Shown: one piece after another, positions 24,001 through 33,400 of the stretch
Layout: each line of letters starts with the position of its first letter
How positions within the stretch are numbered: position 1 is the first letter of the stretch
From: Adineta steineri
Lineage: Eukaryota; Rotifera; Eurotatoria; Adinetida; Adinetidae
NCBI GenBank assembly: GCA_905250115.1
Contig: CAJNOI010000086.1
Coordinates: 299,082 to 363,081 of the forward strand
Direction: 5' to 3'
DNA length: 64,000 bases
Position numbers and translations under genes: made by a program
The notes under the pieces: model-generated
Databases searched by the model: none
The model's input: the letters and a program-made list of their open reading frames with translations, nothing else
What the model was told of the DNA's origin: nothing

Positions 24001-25743
24001 TAGAGATTAAGTTTTACATCAGTTTTAGTCGCTTTCTGTAAATGTATTTGAGACGGAAAATAATATCTCAAATTGTTTATAGTTATTTCCATATTTTACA
24101 AAATTGAATCAATTTTCTTTTTCGTTAGTGAATACTTCAACAGTTGTTCAAACAGTTTATGCGTCAGAATTCACAACAAATAGTTCAACATATTTCCTTA
24201 GTTCTTTAAGTTCAAGTTCTTACTATGAAGCAATACAAGTGAATGTTCGTAGAAGTGGTCTTTACACTTTCGTCAGCAAAAGCAATATGGACACTATCGG
24301 CTTTATTTACAATGATTACTTCAATCCATCCCATCCAAATGAAAATCGCCTCGTATACAATGATGACAGTTGCGGTGCAGCTCAGTTTAGATTCACAATT
24401 GTTCTTGAGACCAGTATTACATATATATTGGTTGTGACAATCTATGACTCCAAGGTGACAGGTGCATTCTCGATCTTTGTATCCGGTCCAAATCATGTTG
24501 ATCTGGAGAATATTAGTAAGTGTTTGCACTACAACTATTAAATGAATACCTGTCATTGTCAGCATGAGTATTTAGTTGAGTTTGGCATATCCACAAATAA
24601 AAACTTGTTTTGTGAGATGATATTTGTATTATAAGAAAAAAGCTCTACACAAGCAGTTACATTAAATCCATTAAATGAATGAATATTATGAATAAAATCC
24701 GATCAATCTCCTTGAGTACAGACCCGTTTCAATCGATCGCTAGTCTGATATGAATAATATACGAATCAACAGTAATCTTTACTAGTACCATGAAATGAAA
24801 AAACTTCGCTATTTATCACAACATGTCCTATCACTCAACGTTCTTATAATGAAAAAATGCTGCAAAAACTTAAATATAATGTATCATAGATAAAAAATAC
24901 AAACATATTCTTACTTTTTATGAATTTAAAAGATTTCTTTACGTACTTCAATTTTTGAATAAATTACAATAGTAGGAGAATTAGACTTTACATAAACAAT
25001 TTTTTCTAACTAAAACGTTGAGATATTATCCATTGTTGAAGTAAATAAGTTATTCGATACTCATTCGCGATATAAATTATTGAGGGTTCGAGTACAGCAA
25101 AATATTTATAGGTTCTATTCTCATTATCCATTTACAGCTTAATTGTTTCATTGAGAGTGATATCATAGAGAGTCGTCTCTTCAGAAAGCTAGACTCAGCT
25201 TCGACATGCGTTTCGATGTTCAGGGTATATAAGAGATGACTTGCGTTGGTCAATTTTCTTTCTTATATCCAAACAATTCGTGTTTCTCTGAGTCAATCCA
25301 GATCTATCATGAATCTTGACTGTTATTTTTGTTTTCATCACGTATGACGATGGGTATGGGCGTGGCTTTTCCTATCGATTCAGTTACGATATGACTACAG
25401 CACTCCCACCCACACCACCAGTTAGTAGTTCACCATTGATGTTTAACGTCTCGACTTTAGCAACGACAACAACTGTTGCAGCTAATGCATATAATACAAC
25501 AACAACAACAACGACAACTAGTAACAGCATCTGCCTATATGAAAAATGCGTCACTTTTCGCTTTATTTTATATTTCTAGCTTTGACAACAACAACCACAA
25601 CATCAACGACAACGACAACAACAGAAATAGCAGCAACAACAACGAAGTCAAGTGCTGTAACAACATGGTTCTCATCTAAATTTGGGCAATTTATATTATT
25701 CGTACCGACTGCTCTTATCTATTCAATCTATATTCACAATTAA
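21056..25743 (+). CDS. NHL-repeat surface protein D with duplicated domain and GPI-type tail
   Basis: Five exons: 21056-22040, 23506-23892, 24129-24515, 25401-25520 and 25580-25743. All four introns are GT-AG and all are phase 1; the joined frame is 681 codons. The N-terminus has a hydrophobic signal (about residues 14-35). Exon 1 is an NHL propeller with units such as PYGIFVDVNLDLYVADCENDR. Exons 2 and 3 are each exactly 387 nt and encode the same roughly 129-residue beta-rich domain (YYEAIQxNVxxxGxYT ... NVTVVLQANVIYVVVITTS in the first), reminiscent of bacterial pre-peptidase C-terminal domains. Exons 4-5 give Pro/Thr- and Thr-rich stalks, then a small-residue site and a hydrophobic end (FGQFILFVPTALIYSIYI), as in a GPI-anchor signal. 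It is probably an extracellular adhesion or recognition protein. Exon 4 rests on phase and composition and is the least certain. Confidence 0.75.
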
Positions 25744-25916
25744 TACATCACGACAAAAAATCTTTTCTTTTGAAAAACATTTGATATTTATAATTAAACA
25801 CTAACTCTTTCTTTTTTCTTTTATGTTTTATCAGGCTTTCGTTTGTCATATCTTTACTACATACTAACAAAAAACTTTTGATTCAAGTGTGATTTTCTGA
25901 ATTATGATAAAACTAG
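25744..25916. other. 3' flank of NHL D
   Basis: Short AT-rich flank without further features. Confidence 0.4.
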
Positions 25917-26073
25917 TGGGTGTGGGTGTGTGGGTGTGGGTGTGTGGATGTAGGTGTGGGTGTGGGTGTGTGGATGTAGGTGTGGGTGTGGGTGTGGGTG
26001 TTGTGTAAATGTCTTTAAGTTTAACTAACACCCACAGACACACACACACACACCCACACCCACACCCACACCC
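25917..26073. repeat. Large TG/CA palindrome
   Basis: The longest hairpin of the window: an 85-base left arm of GTGGGTGTGGGTGT units, a 26-base loop, and a right arm of ACACACCCACACCCACACCC type. The G-rich strand has many GGG runs and could form a G-quadruplex. Confidence 0.85.
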
Positions 26074-26144
26074 TACTTTGACTATAAAAGGCTTATTCAA
26101 TCTGCAAAGGCCCAACACAAGACTCAGAAATATTTATCAACACT

Positions 26145-26395
26145 TACCCAGGTCGCTCTAAACGGAGCCGTTTGCAATGCGTTTTCGGAATGTAAACCGT
26201 GACAAAACGGTAGCTTTACGGCCGAAAATAAACCGTTATCACTCTGTAATCATGGGCACAGTTTTACGGCATCGTAAACATGCTGTATTCTCCTCCAAAA
26301 CGGATATTATACGGCTATGTACGGATTCTAAACGGACCGTAATACTGTACCCGATATTACGGTCAGTATACGAACCATATCGTTCGACATGGGTA
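26145..26395. mobile_element. 251-bp ACGG-rich element with 11-bp inverted ends
   Basis: TACCCAGGTCG (26145-26155) and CGACATGGGTA (26385-26395) are inverted with one mismatch. The interior has 9 ACGG and 4 CCGT tetramers, mostly as AAACGG or TTACGG, in DNA where about two would be expected by chance. It is GC-richer than its surroundings. A second TACCCAGGT at 26686-26694 may be the end of a partial copy. No target-site duplication was found. Confidence 0.5.
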
Positions 26396-26774
26396 CAAAA
26401 CATATACAGATTCAACTGAAGCAACTATCAATCAGTATAAATTTAGTCAAAATTATTAGGAAACACTAAGGAAACATGTTTTTTGTTTTTATAGATTGGT
26501 CAAGTTTACATATGTTATTTTAATGTAAATAAATCATATGATTTAATTTGGACACTTAGTGTTCAACTCAAACAGGGTAGACGAGTTTAAACATTGCATT
26601 TCTTCTAAGAATTTTAACCTTAATTGTCTTGGCAACACCTATCGGATATATATTTTACAAATGGTTTAAAAATAAAATTATCCGTTACCCAGGTAGAACT
26701 TTGCGGCTTGCATATCCGGAGAGAACTGTCAGAAAACAGACCTTTTTCCAGTCAGTTCCCACCGGTTCCCGCTT

Positions 26775-26844
26775 GGGGGTGTGGGTGTGCGGGTGGGTGT
26801 GGGTGTGGGTATTTCATTCAATATATACCCACACCCACACCCTA
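26775..26844. repeat. TG/CA palindrome
   Basis: GGGGGTGTGGGTGTGCGGGT and following units, an AT loop, then ACCCACACCCACACCC. Confidence 0.8.
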
Positions 26845-27118
26845 GTTTTTGTATATCATATTCCAAATTTTCTTTTTAAGATACACGATGAAATGTTTTA
26901 TGTTCTCATTCAGATATTAAATCATTCTTCATTTTACTTTTCTGTTAATCTCTAGATGTGGTCTGTTTTACTTGCAGACAAAATAAGTTAACGATCCATT
27001 ATAGGTGCAACTGAATAATAAAGATTTTTTCAGTTCATATCGTTTATTAATTTGAGTTTTCAAGTCAGCGCTTGCACCAATATTGATCTTTCTCATTGTG
27101 AGGATGTTAGTTATATGT

Positions 27119-27900
27119 AAGTGGCGGCGGAGCGTGGAGGCTCGAGAGGTTTAACCCTCACTTAGTTTTCAGCTCTTGAGGCTCAGCCTCACTTATTTTC
27201 CGATTGAATATTATCTTTTATTATTAGAATTTGTTATATTCGGCATCTAACATAATTAGATATATGTTCTGACATATCTATCTTTTAATGAGGTTCGCCT
27301 ATTTTTTGTTTTTCTTTTTTCTATTCTTTTATCGCATGGATATCACGTACAGCTTATATATATCACGTATGTTTTTCTGTGCTTTTACTTGAATATTTCC
27401 CTTGTCTATATGGTACTCAGATATTTTCCATCTTTTCTTACATGTTTTCTTTTCCATATTTTTAGTTTTTCCTCATTTCGTCTATATATATTTTATTCCC
27501 AGAACGTTTGGTTTTTTCCCAAGCGCATATACACATACACGCATATATATATCTATACATTATTATGGCAATGAAGAAGCAGCACAGTAATGATCGGATT
27601 GATTTATATCCTCTTTACAGTGTATTTAATGGCTGAAAATGTCCAAACATTCATCCATTTTCCTTTTTGACACACATATACAAAGATACGTCTCTGTTCA
27701 ACTTTCGCATCGAAGAACGAACAGAGAAAGTGTTTTTTTTGGTATTCTCTGGTTTGTTTTATTTTCATGATGACCGTTGTAGTTTTTATTGAGGTCTAAT
27801 AAAAAGAAAACATATATTTTGCTCCATGGTTTAATAAAAGTTCACAGTAGAAAAAAATATTGTAAGCCTCACTTAGGTTAATGATGCTTCGCCGCCCCTG
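27119..27900. mobile_element. Non-autonomous hAT-like transposon (782 bp)
   Basis: The left end AAGTGGCGGCGGAGC and the inverted right end CAGGGGCGGCGAAGC match at 12 of 14 positions after the first base. The element is flanked by the direct repeat TTATATGT at 27111-27118 and 27901-27908. Eight-base duplications and CAGNGGCGG-type ends are diagnostic of the hAT superfamily. Inside each end are CCTCACTTAG repeats. No transposase is encoded, so it must have been moved in trans. Confidence 0.85.
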
Positions 27901-28035
27901 TTATATGTGTAGTTTCAAATAAGAGTATTCGTAACCTACACCTACCTGCCATCATACACACACTGTCAAATGCCGTCAAAATCGTTTTCTTATACAATAA
28001 CAAAGGGTGCACCATATTCATTGAAGAATTTTAGT

Positions 28036-31000
28036 CTATCGTCGCCAAAGACGTTCCATGGATTGATCAAATATTTTCTTGTACATACTGGAAGGTAGAA
28101 CAAATATCACAAACGACATCATCGATGGAATGAAGGAGATAAAATAACCAATCAGATAGAACCAAGCATCTCGAGCCGATTTCATACATCCTGATAAAAA
28201 TGAAATAATCAGACGAGGAATAGCTAACATAACAAGAATTGATGGTGAAATCAATAAATGTTTATGACATTGAAATTGCTCGCGTAAGTGTTCTTTGTAC
28301 GACTTCGTTTTGTGACAATTCGAGCGAGTGCGAGTTACAGTGATAATAATAATTAAAGCCGATATACAATTAATTGAGAACGGAACAGTGAAATGAAATA
28401 TGTTCAAAAGCCCATCAAATATTTGTACAGACGATGGGTATTGACTTACACACCATGTGCGTTGTTCTTCTTCGTCGTCAATTACACGACGATAAATCGG
28501 ATCATAAATATAGGTACAAGAAGTGAATAGAACGACAACTAAAATCACCCATTTAGCCACTTGCTTACTCTTTGATTTGTTAAAGTTCATTCCCTTTAAA
28601 ACACTGACTGTTCGTTCGATAGAGACACAAGTACTCAGCCAATCTACAGTGCTTACAAGAAATCGAAGAAGAAAGTCAAGTGATACACATTGCGTGAGTA
28701 AAAGCAAACGATTACTGAGTGAACCGATTTGAGATGCTAAAAAGAAGGAAAATTTCAAGGTAAGTATTACGATAATAATCATAGATAGAATTGTCGATGC
28801 AAAAAGATAAATACCGCAACCCACATCACGTGCTTTTCTTTCTCGAAATGTCTGAAACGAGAGAAAACTGTTCATAAAACCAAAAGCGAACATTAATGTG
28901 ATTATTCCTATTGACACTTTTACAATCACCGGTTGTTGAGGAATGTGTATAGATGATTTAAGATGATAGCCTAAAATAGTATCCAATGAAAGGATTGATC
29001 CTTTAGTAGAAAACTGGCATCTGGATCCAAAATAACACTGACGACAACCACAAGTCAAAGATGTTGGACATTTCGGATTATCTTGAAAGCAATGGCCTTC
29101 GTTTTCACAATAGTTATATTCTCTACAATCATAAGTCATGTTGTGATCAAATTCAAAACAATCGGTATGCCGATCTAGTGTACATAAACAGAAATGAACA
29201 TCATCATAGAAACAAACTAAGTTATGCTGTTCTCGACATGGAATATGGTAATATTTTATGCGTTTCAATAAATGTTGATTAGCAAATGAGTCATTGAACA
29301 ATTCACGAAGAGATTGACATCGATGAGAAGGAATAAGTTGAGTGGATATCTGTGCGAAAGCGATCATTTGTTCCTGAAGAATAAGCAGATAGTAATTATC
29401 AAGCATTTGTGCAAAAGCAATGTTAAACCAGACGGACGTGTAGACAGTTAATAAATATTGATCAAATGCAATTTTTTTCATAATACTTGTTCTGTTGGGC
29501 TTTTTGTTGTTGTGAACTGCAATAAAATGGATTAATAATGATGATGGAATAGGCAGTTTGTGATGAAAAGATATATCAATTTCAGTTCGTTTGAGTCGAT
29601 ATTGACAACGGTCTCCTACATATTCTTCTGGACAAACACACATTAGCTTGATTGTATTTTTATATATAGTACGTACAGAGATAGATACACATTGTCCACC
29701 ATTCATGCATAATTCCGAACGACATGAAAGCTGAAAGAGATGACATCGAGAACCAAATCGACCATAAGGACACAAACATATTGAATTGTTGACACAAAGT
29801 GAGTCTGATGCACAGAGACATGTGTGTTTTTTGTGGCACCGTGAACCTGACCATCCAGAATCACAATGACAAAATGACGACTTTTTATCATTGGCGTATT
29901 GGAAACATTTACCATGGATGCATGATGGCCAGCATTTACGTATGGGCTCCATATTTGAAGTGGGAACTCGTAGTAAAACAGATAGACGATGAACTGGAAG
30001 AAATGGAAATTGTAGTGGAAAAATCCAGCTGGCTCGATAGTCCATTGACGATTGGTTGTAGGCATCGATTTGTACAGAATAATTCATTGAAGAATTTTTC
30101 GGTCGAGTTGCATAAAGTAAATACAAGTTGAATTTGTTTCTGCAGTCTCGAATAGGTAAATATTCAACTTGATCATATGACTGAATATTCCGCTCATTGT
30201 CGATTAAAGTAATAAGGAAAGTGTAGAAACTACGCCAGTGTGATGTCACACGAATTTGAATTGTGAGACTAACACGTTGATTTTGATATTGACACATATC
30301 TCCATAATAACTCGATGGACAAAGACAAGATAACACAGATGTAGTGCTATTTACTCGAGTACGAATAGGTACTCCTCGATTACAAAACCATTTGTTGAAA
30401 GATCCAACGTTGATAATTGCATTGTTTTGCATTGACCTAGCTGTTATCGAAATTGGTGGTACCGGCGAGACAGGTTTTGTCGTTATTTGAAATGGATAAT
30501 TTGGAAAATTATATAGTTTGAAAAAAGTAGAAGTTTCTTTATTTAAGTGGATGTTACCAAAATCACAGAGAAATCTTTGAACAGCATATTTGGCATTTGG
30601 ATACGTATAACAAAGTCGACGCAAAAATGGTCCGAAGTTCTCACAAAATATTTCGTCATCATTAAATGGACAGTCTGTTATTTTATCACAAAGTAAATTC
30701 ACGTCAATATATTTTGTACTATTCCAACAAGAAAAATAGTATCTTATCATACTTTGACCAAATATTTGATATTGTTTTCGTTCATCTGTTGCACCCAAAC
30801 AGTCAGTAATACTATTATTTGCTCTGTTAATTGGCAAACATGACACTCGAAATGTATCATTTAGGAAAACACATTCATGATGAAGTGCTGGACAAGGCGA
30901 AGATGGACAATTGATTTCATCAGCTCCATCTTGACATAACCAAAATTTGTCACATCTGCTGTAAGTATTATTACATGACCAGTAATGGCATTGTGTCTCA

Positions 31001-32661
31001 TCCGTTTCATTACGACCATCAATCAATACAGGCAACAAGTCTGTTCTTCCATCACATATTGTTTGAAACGAAATATGTTTTTGTCTTATTTCTGGCAATA
31101 CAGAGGTCTCATCCTCACCATATTTGCAATCTTTCTTTCGATCATAAATGACTAATGATGCAAAACATTTTTCATCACCATCAGACGAACAATTAAAACG
31201 CTGATGAATATCAGTAAGTGAACAGCTATGAGAAAATTTTTCGTCGTCATCAAATGGGCAATCCCGAATACCATCAAGAATACGTTGTTTTGAAATACAT
31301 TTTGATGAGTTTTCACACTGATACATAGTTGAATAATTACAATAGTATATGTAATTAGTAGCAATTAAACATTTACGAAATTGATCTTTGACATGCGCAA
31401 CGAGTGTATATACATCTTTGTATAAGTTTGTATCCGTCAAGCCTGAGTCGTTAAAATGGCGACAAGTCAAATTATTGAAAAGTACTGTAGGAGGAAGAAA
31501 ATCTATACACAGCGTCTTGTTATAACACACGTAATCTGGTAAAGAAAATCTACCAGGTATAACATTTTTGTTTGAATACAAAAAACGTACGTGTCCGAAA
31601 AGAAGAGGAATAAAATGAACTTCGTATAGTATTGGGCAGTTATCTTTTATACAGGTAATTGCTGTACAAAATTTTTCACACCATTTAGCTTCAACTACAT
31701 CGTAAATTTTCATAAAACAAGCCGTAGCATTAGAGCAAAAATCATTCGATAAACGACCGGTACGACCATTAGAACATCCATATAGTTCATCTCTACATTG
31801 TCCATTTCCACATGGAAAATCATCATCTTGTCCTAATCGACATTTGTGCTCTTCACAATGAAAGGCAACACTAAAAACGCATTCTATAAAAGAATATGTT
31901 TCTCGACCTTCGTCTGTTCGGTCTAAGCAATCGGGATTCAATAAACCATCTCGCAAGAATTCAACTGGAATACACTGACCATTGTGACATCGATAGTTAT
32001 CATCCATACATTCATTAACTTCAAGTTGCCAACAATTGTTCTCATCAGAACCGTCCAGACAGTCGTATTTTCCATCACAAATCTCTCGCCAATCTAAACA
32101 TGACAGTTTCGTTTGACAATGCAAATGTTCGTAACATGTCACCACTGGAACATTACCGCGGGACAGCCCCTTATTAAAAAGATAATAAACGAGGAGCTCG
32201 AAATCCAAATCTGGCTCATAATCAAATGTGAAACGACAAAAAGGTCCAAACCATGATAAAGTACAATTATAAAACAATGTTTCTTCTTCAGATATTAACT
32301 TTGAGCAGTTATTCAAAAAGATTTGATATCGTTCAGCCAAATCAATAGAAGCAGACCATGAAAGTAACATTGCACTAGTGATATTTTGCTCTTGTAATTC
32401 AGCAAAAGTAAAACTAGGATCGTTTGTGTTATTATAATTAAAGTCGATGACAGAGTTTTTTTCGTCTGATAACCTAAAACAAAATGATATTTTCTGTTGG
32501 GTACTGGCAAGTGTTAGATAATCATTATCGAGGTTGACAGATTCAGGTACGTTATAGATTAGACAATATCCGTTTTGATAATTATCAGTATTGTACATAT
32601 TAAGCTGATATTTTGGCACCGCTTGTATTTGCCATATGAGTATCACGTATAACAGCAACAT
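28036..32661 (-). CDS. LDLa/EGF-containing 7TM receptor
   Basis: A 1541-residue single-exon gene with a signal peptide (MLLLYVILIWQIQA). The ectodomain has repeated LDL-receptor class A modules, the clearest at about 178-212 (CDGKYDCLDGSDENNC) and 217-250, with further acidic DGxxDCPFxDDE units to about 700. EGF-like modules sit at about 750-790 and 905-1022 (CxCxxGWSGSRC, CICPYGRFGSRC-like), and another Cys-rich unit near 1190-1215. From about 1235 to the end are seven hydrophobic helices with a rhodopsin-like TM3 end, STCVSIERTVSV, in place of DRY. This combines a lipoprotein-receptor-like ectodomain with a GPCR body, as in relaxin-type receptors but much larger. Ligand is unknown. There are no stops or frameshifts and it looks functional. 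Confidence 0.88.
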   Translation of the reverse strand: MLLLYVILIWQIQAVPKYQLNMYNTDNYQNGYCLIYNVPESVNLDNDYLTLASTQQKISFCFRLSDEKNSVIDFNYNNTNDPSFTFAELQEQNITSAMLLSWSASIDLAERYQIFLNNCSKLISEEETLFYNCTLSWFGPFCRFTFDYEPDLDFELLVYYLFNKGLSRGNVPVVTCYEHLHCQTKLSCLDWREICDGKYDCLDGSDENNCWQLEVNECMDDNYRCHNGQCIPVEFLRDGLLNPDCLDRTDEGRETYSFIECVFSVAFHCEEHKCRLGQDDDFPCGNGQCRDELYGCSNGRTGRLSNDFCSNATACFMKIYDVVEAKWCEKFCTAITCIKDNCPILYEVHFIPLLFGHVRFLYSNKNVIPGRFSLPDYVCYNKTLCIDFLPPTVLFNNLTCRHFNDSGLTDTNLYKDVYTLVAHVKDQFRKCLIATNYIYYCNYSTMYQCENSSKCISKQRILDGIRDCPFDDDEKFSHSCSLTDIHQRFNCSSDGDEKCFASLVIYDRKKDCKYGEDETSVLPEIRQKHISFQTICDGRTDLLPVLIDGRNETDETQCHYWSCNNTYSRCDKFWLCQDGADEINCPSSPCPALHHECVFLNDTFRVSCLPINRANNSITDCLGATDERKQYQIFGQSMIRYYFSCWNSTKYIDVNLLCDKITDCPFNDDEIFCENFGPFLRRLCYTYPNAKYAVQRFLCDFGNIHLNKETSTFFKLYNFPNYPFQITTKPVSPVPPISITARSMQNNAIINVGSFNKWFCNRGVPIRTRVNSTTSVLSCLCPSSYYGDMCQYQNQRVSLTIQIRVTSHWRSFYTFLITLIDNERNIQSYDQVEYLPIRDCRNKFNLYLLYATRPKNSSMNYSVQIDAYNQSSMDYRASWIFPLQFPFLPVHRLSVLLRVPTSNMEPIRKCWPSCIHGKCFQYANDKKSSFCHCDSGWSGSRCHKKHTCLCASDSLCVNNSICLCPYGRFGSRCHLFQLSCRSELCMNGGQCVSISVRTIYKNTIKLMCVCPEEYVGDRCQYRLKRTEIDISFHHKLPIPSSLLIHFIAVHNNKKPNRTSIMKKIAFDQYLLTVYTSVWFNIAFAQMLDNYYLLILQEQMIAFAQISTQLIPSHRCQSLRELFNDSFANQHLLKRIKYYHIPCREQHNLVCFYDDVHFCLCTLDRHTDCFEFDHNMTYDCREYNYCENEGHCFQDNPKCPTSLTCGCRQCYFGSRCQFSTKGSILSLDTILGYHLKSSIHIPQQPVIVKVSIGIITLMFAFGFMNSFLSFQTFRERKARDVGCGIYLFASTILSMIIIVILTLKFSFFLASQIGSLSNRLLLLTQCVSLDFLLRFLVSTVDWLSTCVSIERTVSVLKGMNFNKSKSKQVAKWVILVVVLFTSCTYIYDPIYRRVIDDEEEQRTWCVSQYPSSVQIFDGLLNIFHFTVPFSINCISALIIIITVTRTRSNCHKTKSYKEHLREQFQCHKHLLISPSILVMLAIPRLIISFLSGCMKSARDAWFYLIGYFISFIPSMMSFVIFVLPSSMYKKIFDQSMERLWRR

Positions 32662-33044
32662 GTTGCAAATGCAATATTATCCTTCTTTTTTTATCTTTTA
32701 TCGAATATTGTATTCTATATTTTAATGTTAACCAATATACTCAAGTGAACTATGAATGTGTCAAATAATAAAATATTATTTTTTTAAATACATGATATGC
32801 TGGACATATGATAAACACGAGCAGATGCGATTATTGTCAAACTTTTCTATTCATTGATTGCATCTATGTTACAATGTGAAATGCTCACACATCTGTACAA
32901 AAATAATTAAAATTTAGTTAAACTGAGGGTACAGTTACAGGTAAGTCTTTGGTAAGCCGAACGTTCACATACATACCCACATCTTTAATTATCCTGTTAA
33001 TTATTTGATTTCGACCAAACAAATCTACTGATGAAAAGCAAGAA

Positions 33045-33094
33045 TGGGTATGGGTGTGGGTGTGATGAAAGAATACTCACACCCACACCCTCAA
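33045..33094. repeat. TG/CA palindrome
   Basis: A compact example: GGGTATGGGTGTGGGTGTG, a loop of about 13 bases, then CACACCCACACCCTCAAG. Confidence 0.85.
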
Positions 33095-33166
33095 GATGTT
33101 AATGAAATTCATTGTTATGAATTTTTCATTTAATCTCTATTTAAGTAATCAAGAAGTTTGTCAGTA

Positions 33167-33214
33167 CGTGTGTGTGAGTGTGGTTAAGAGTAATAAAATA
33201 AAAGACCCACACCC
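33167..33214. repeat. TG/CA palindrome (weak)
   Basis: CGTGTGTGTGAGTGTGG and GACCCACACCC arms around an AT-rich loop. Confidence 0.5.
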
Positions 33215-33400
33215 GACGCATGAATTTACTGTTCCGAGATCAATCCCAACTGTTCTACGCATCGAACACCTTGACGGCAGACAAAACAAGAGATGAAAAG
33301 AGAAAGAAAATGTGACTTTATTTCAGCTAATAAAAAAAGTAGAAAAATAAAAATGCAAGGCTATAAATGATGAAAATTATTAACTAAAGGATGTTGACTT

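Larger units (their letters stand above)
32662..33400. other. Intergenic with two hairpins
   Basis: Region upstream of the receptor (minus) and downstream of the terpene-cyclase gene (minus). It holds TG/CA hairpins at 33045-33094 and 33167-33214 and nothing else recognised. Confidence 0.45.

Noticed and set aside
25082..25100. GGTTCGAGT resembling a tRNA T-loop
   Set aside because: No acceptor stem or anticodon arm could be folded around it.
25316..25579. Independent gene starting after the TATA-like GGTATATAAGAG near 25225
   Set aside because: No suitable ATG opens the frame near the expected start, while its 3' part fits as exon 4 of NHL D. The alternative is not fully excluded.
25546..25743. 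Separate small Thr-rich gene
   Set aside because: It joins in phase as the last exon of NHL gene D and has no independent start.
23980..26100. CRISPR-like or other spaced repeat array
   Set aside because: Repeats here are the exon duplication and microsatellites; there are no regular repeats with unique spacers, and the DNA is eukaryotic.
25864..26118. 84-codon Pro/Thr and Cys/Gly repeat protein
   Set aside because: It is the translation of the TG/CA palindrome arms.
29703..30131. Frames inside the receptor gene on both strands
   Set aside because: Shadows of the 1541-residue coding frame; no supporting features.
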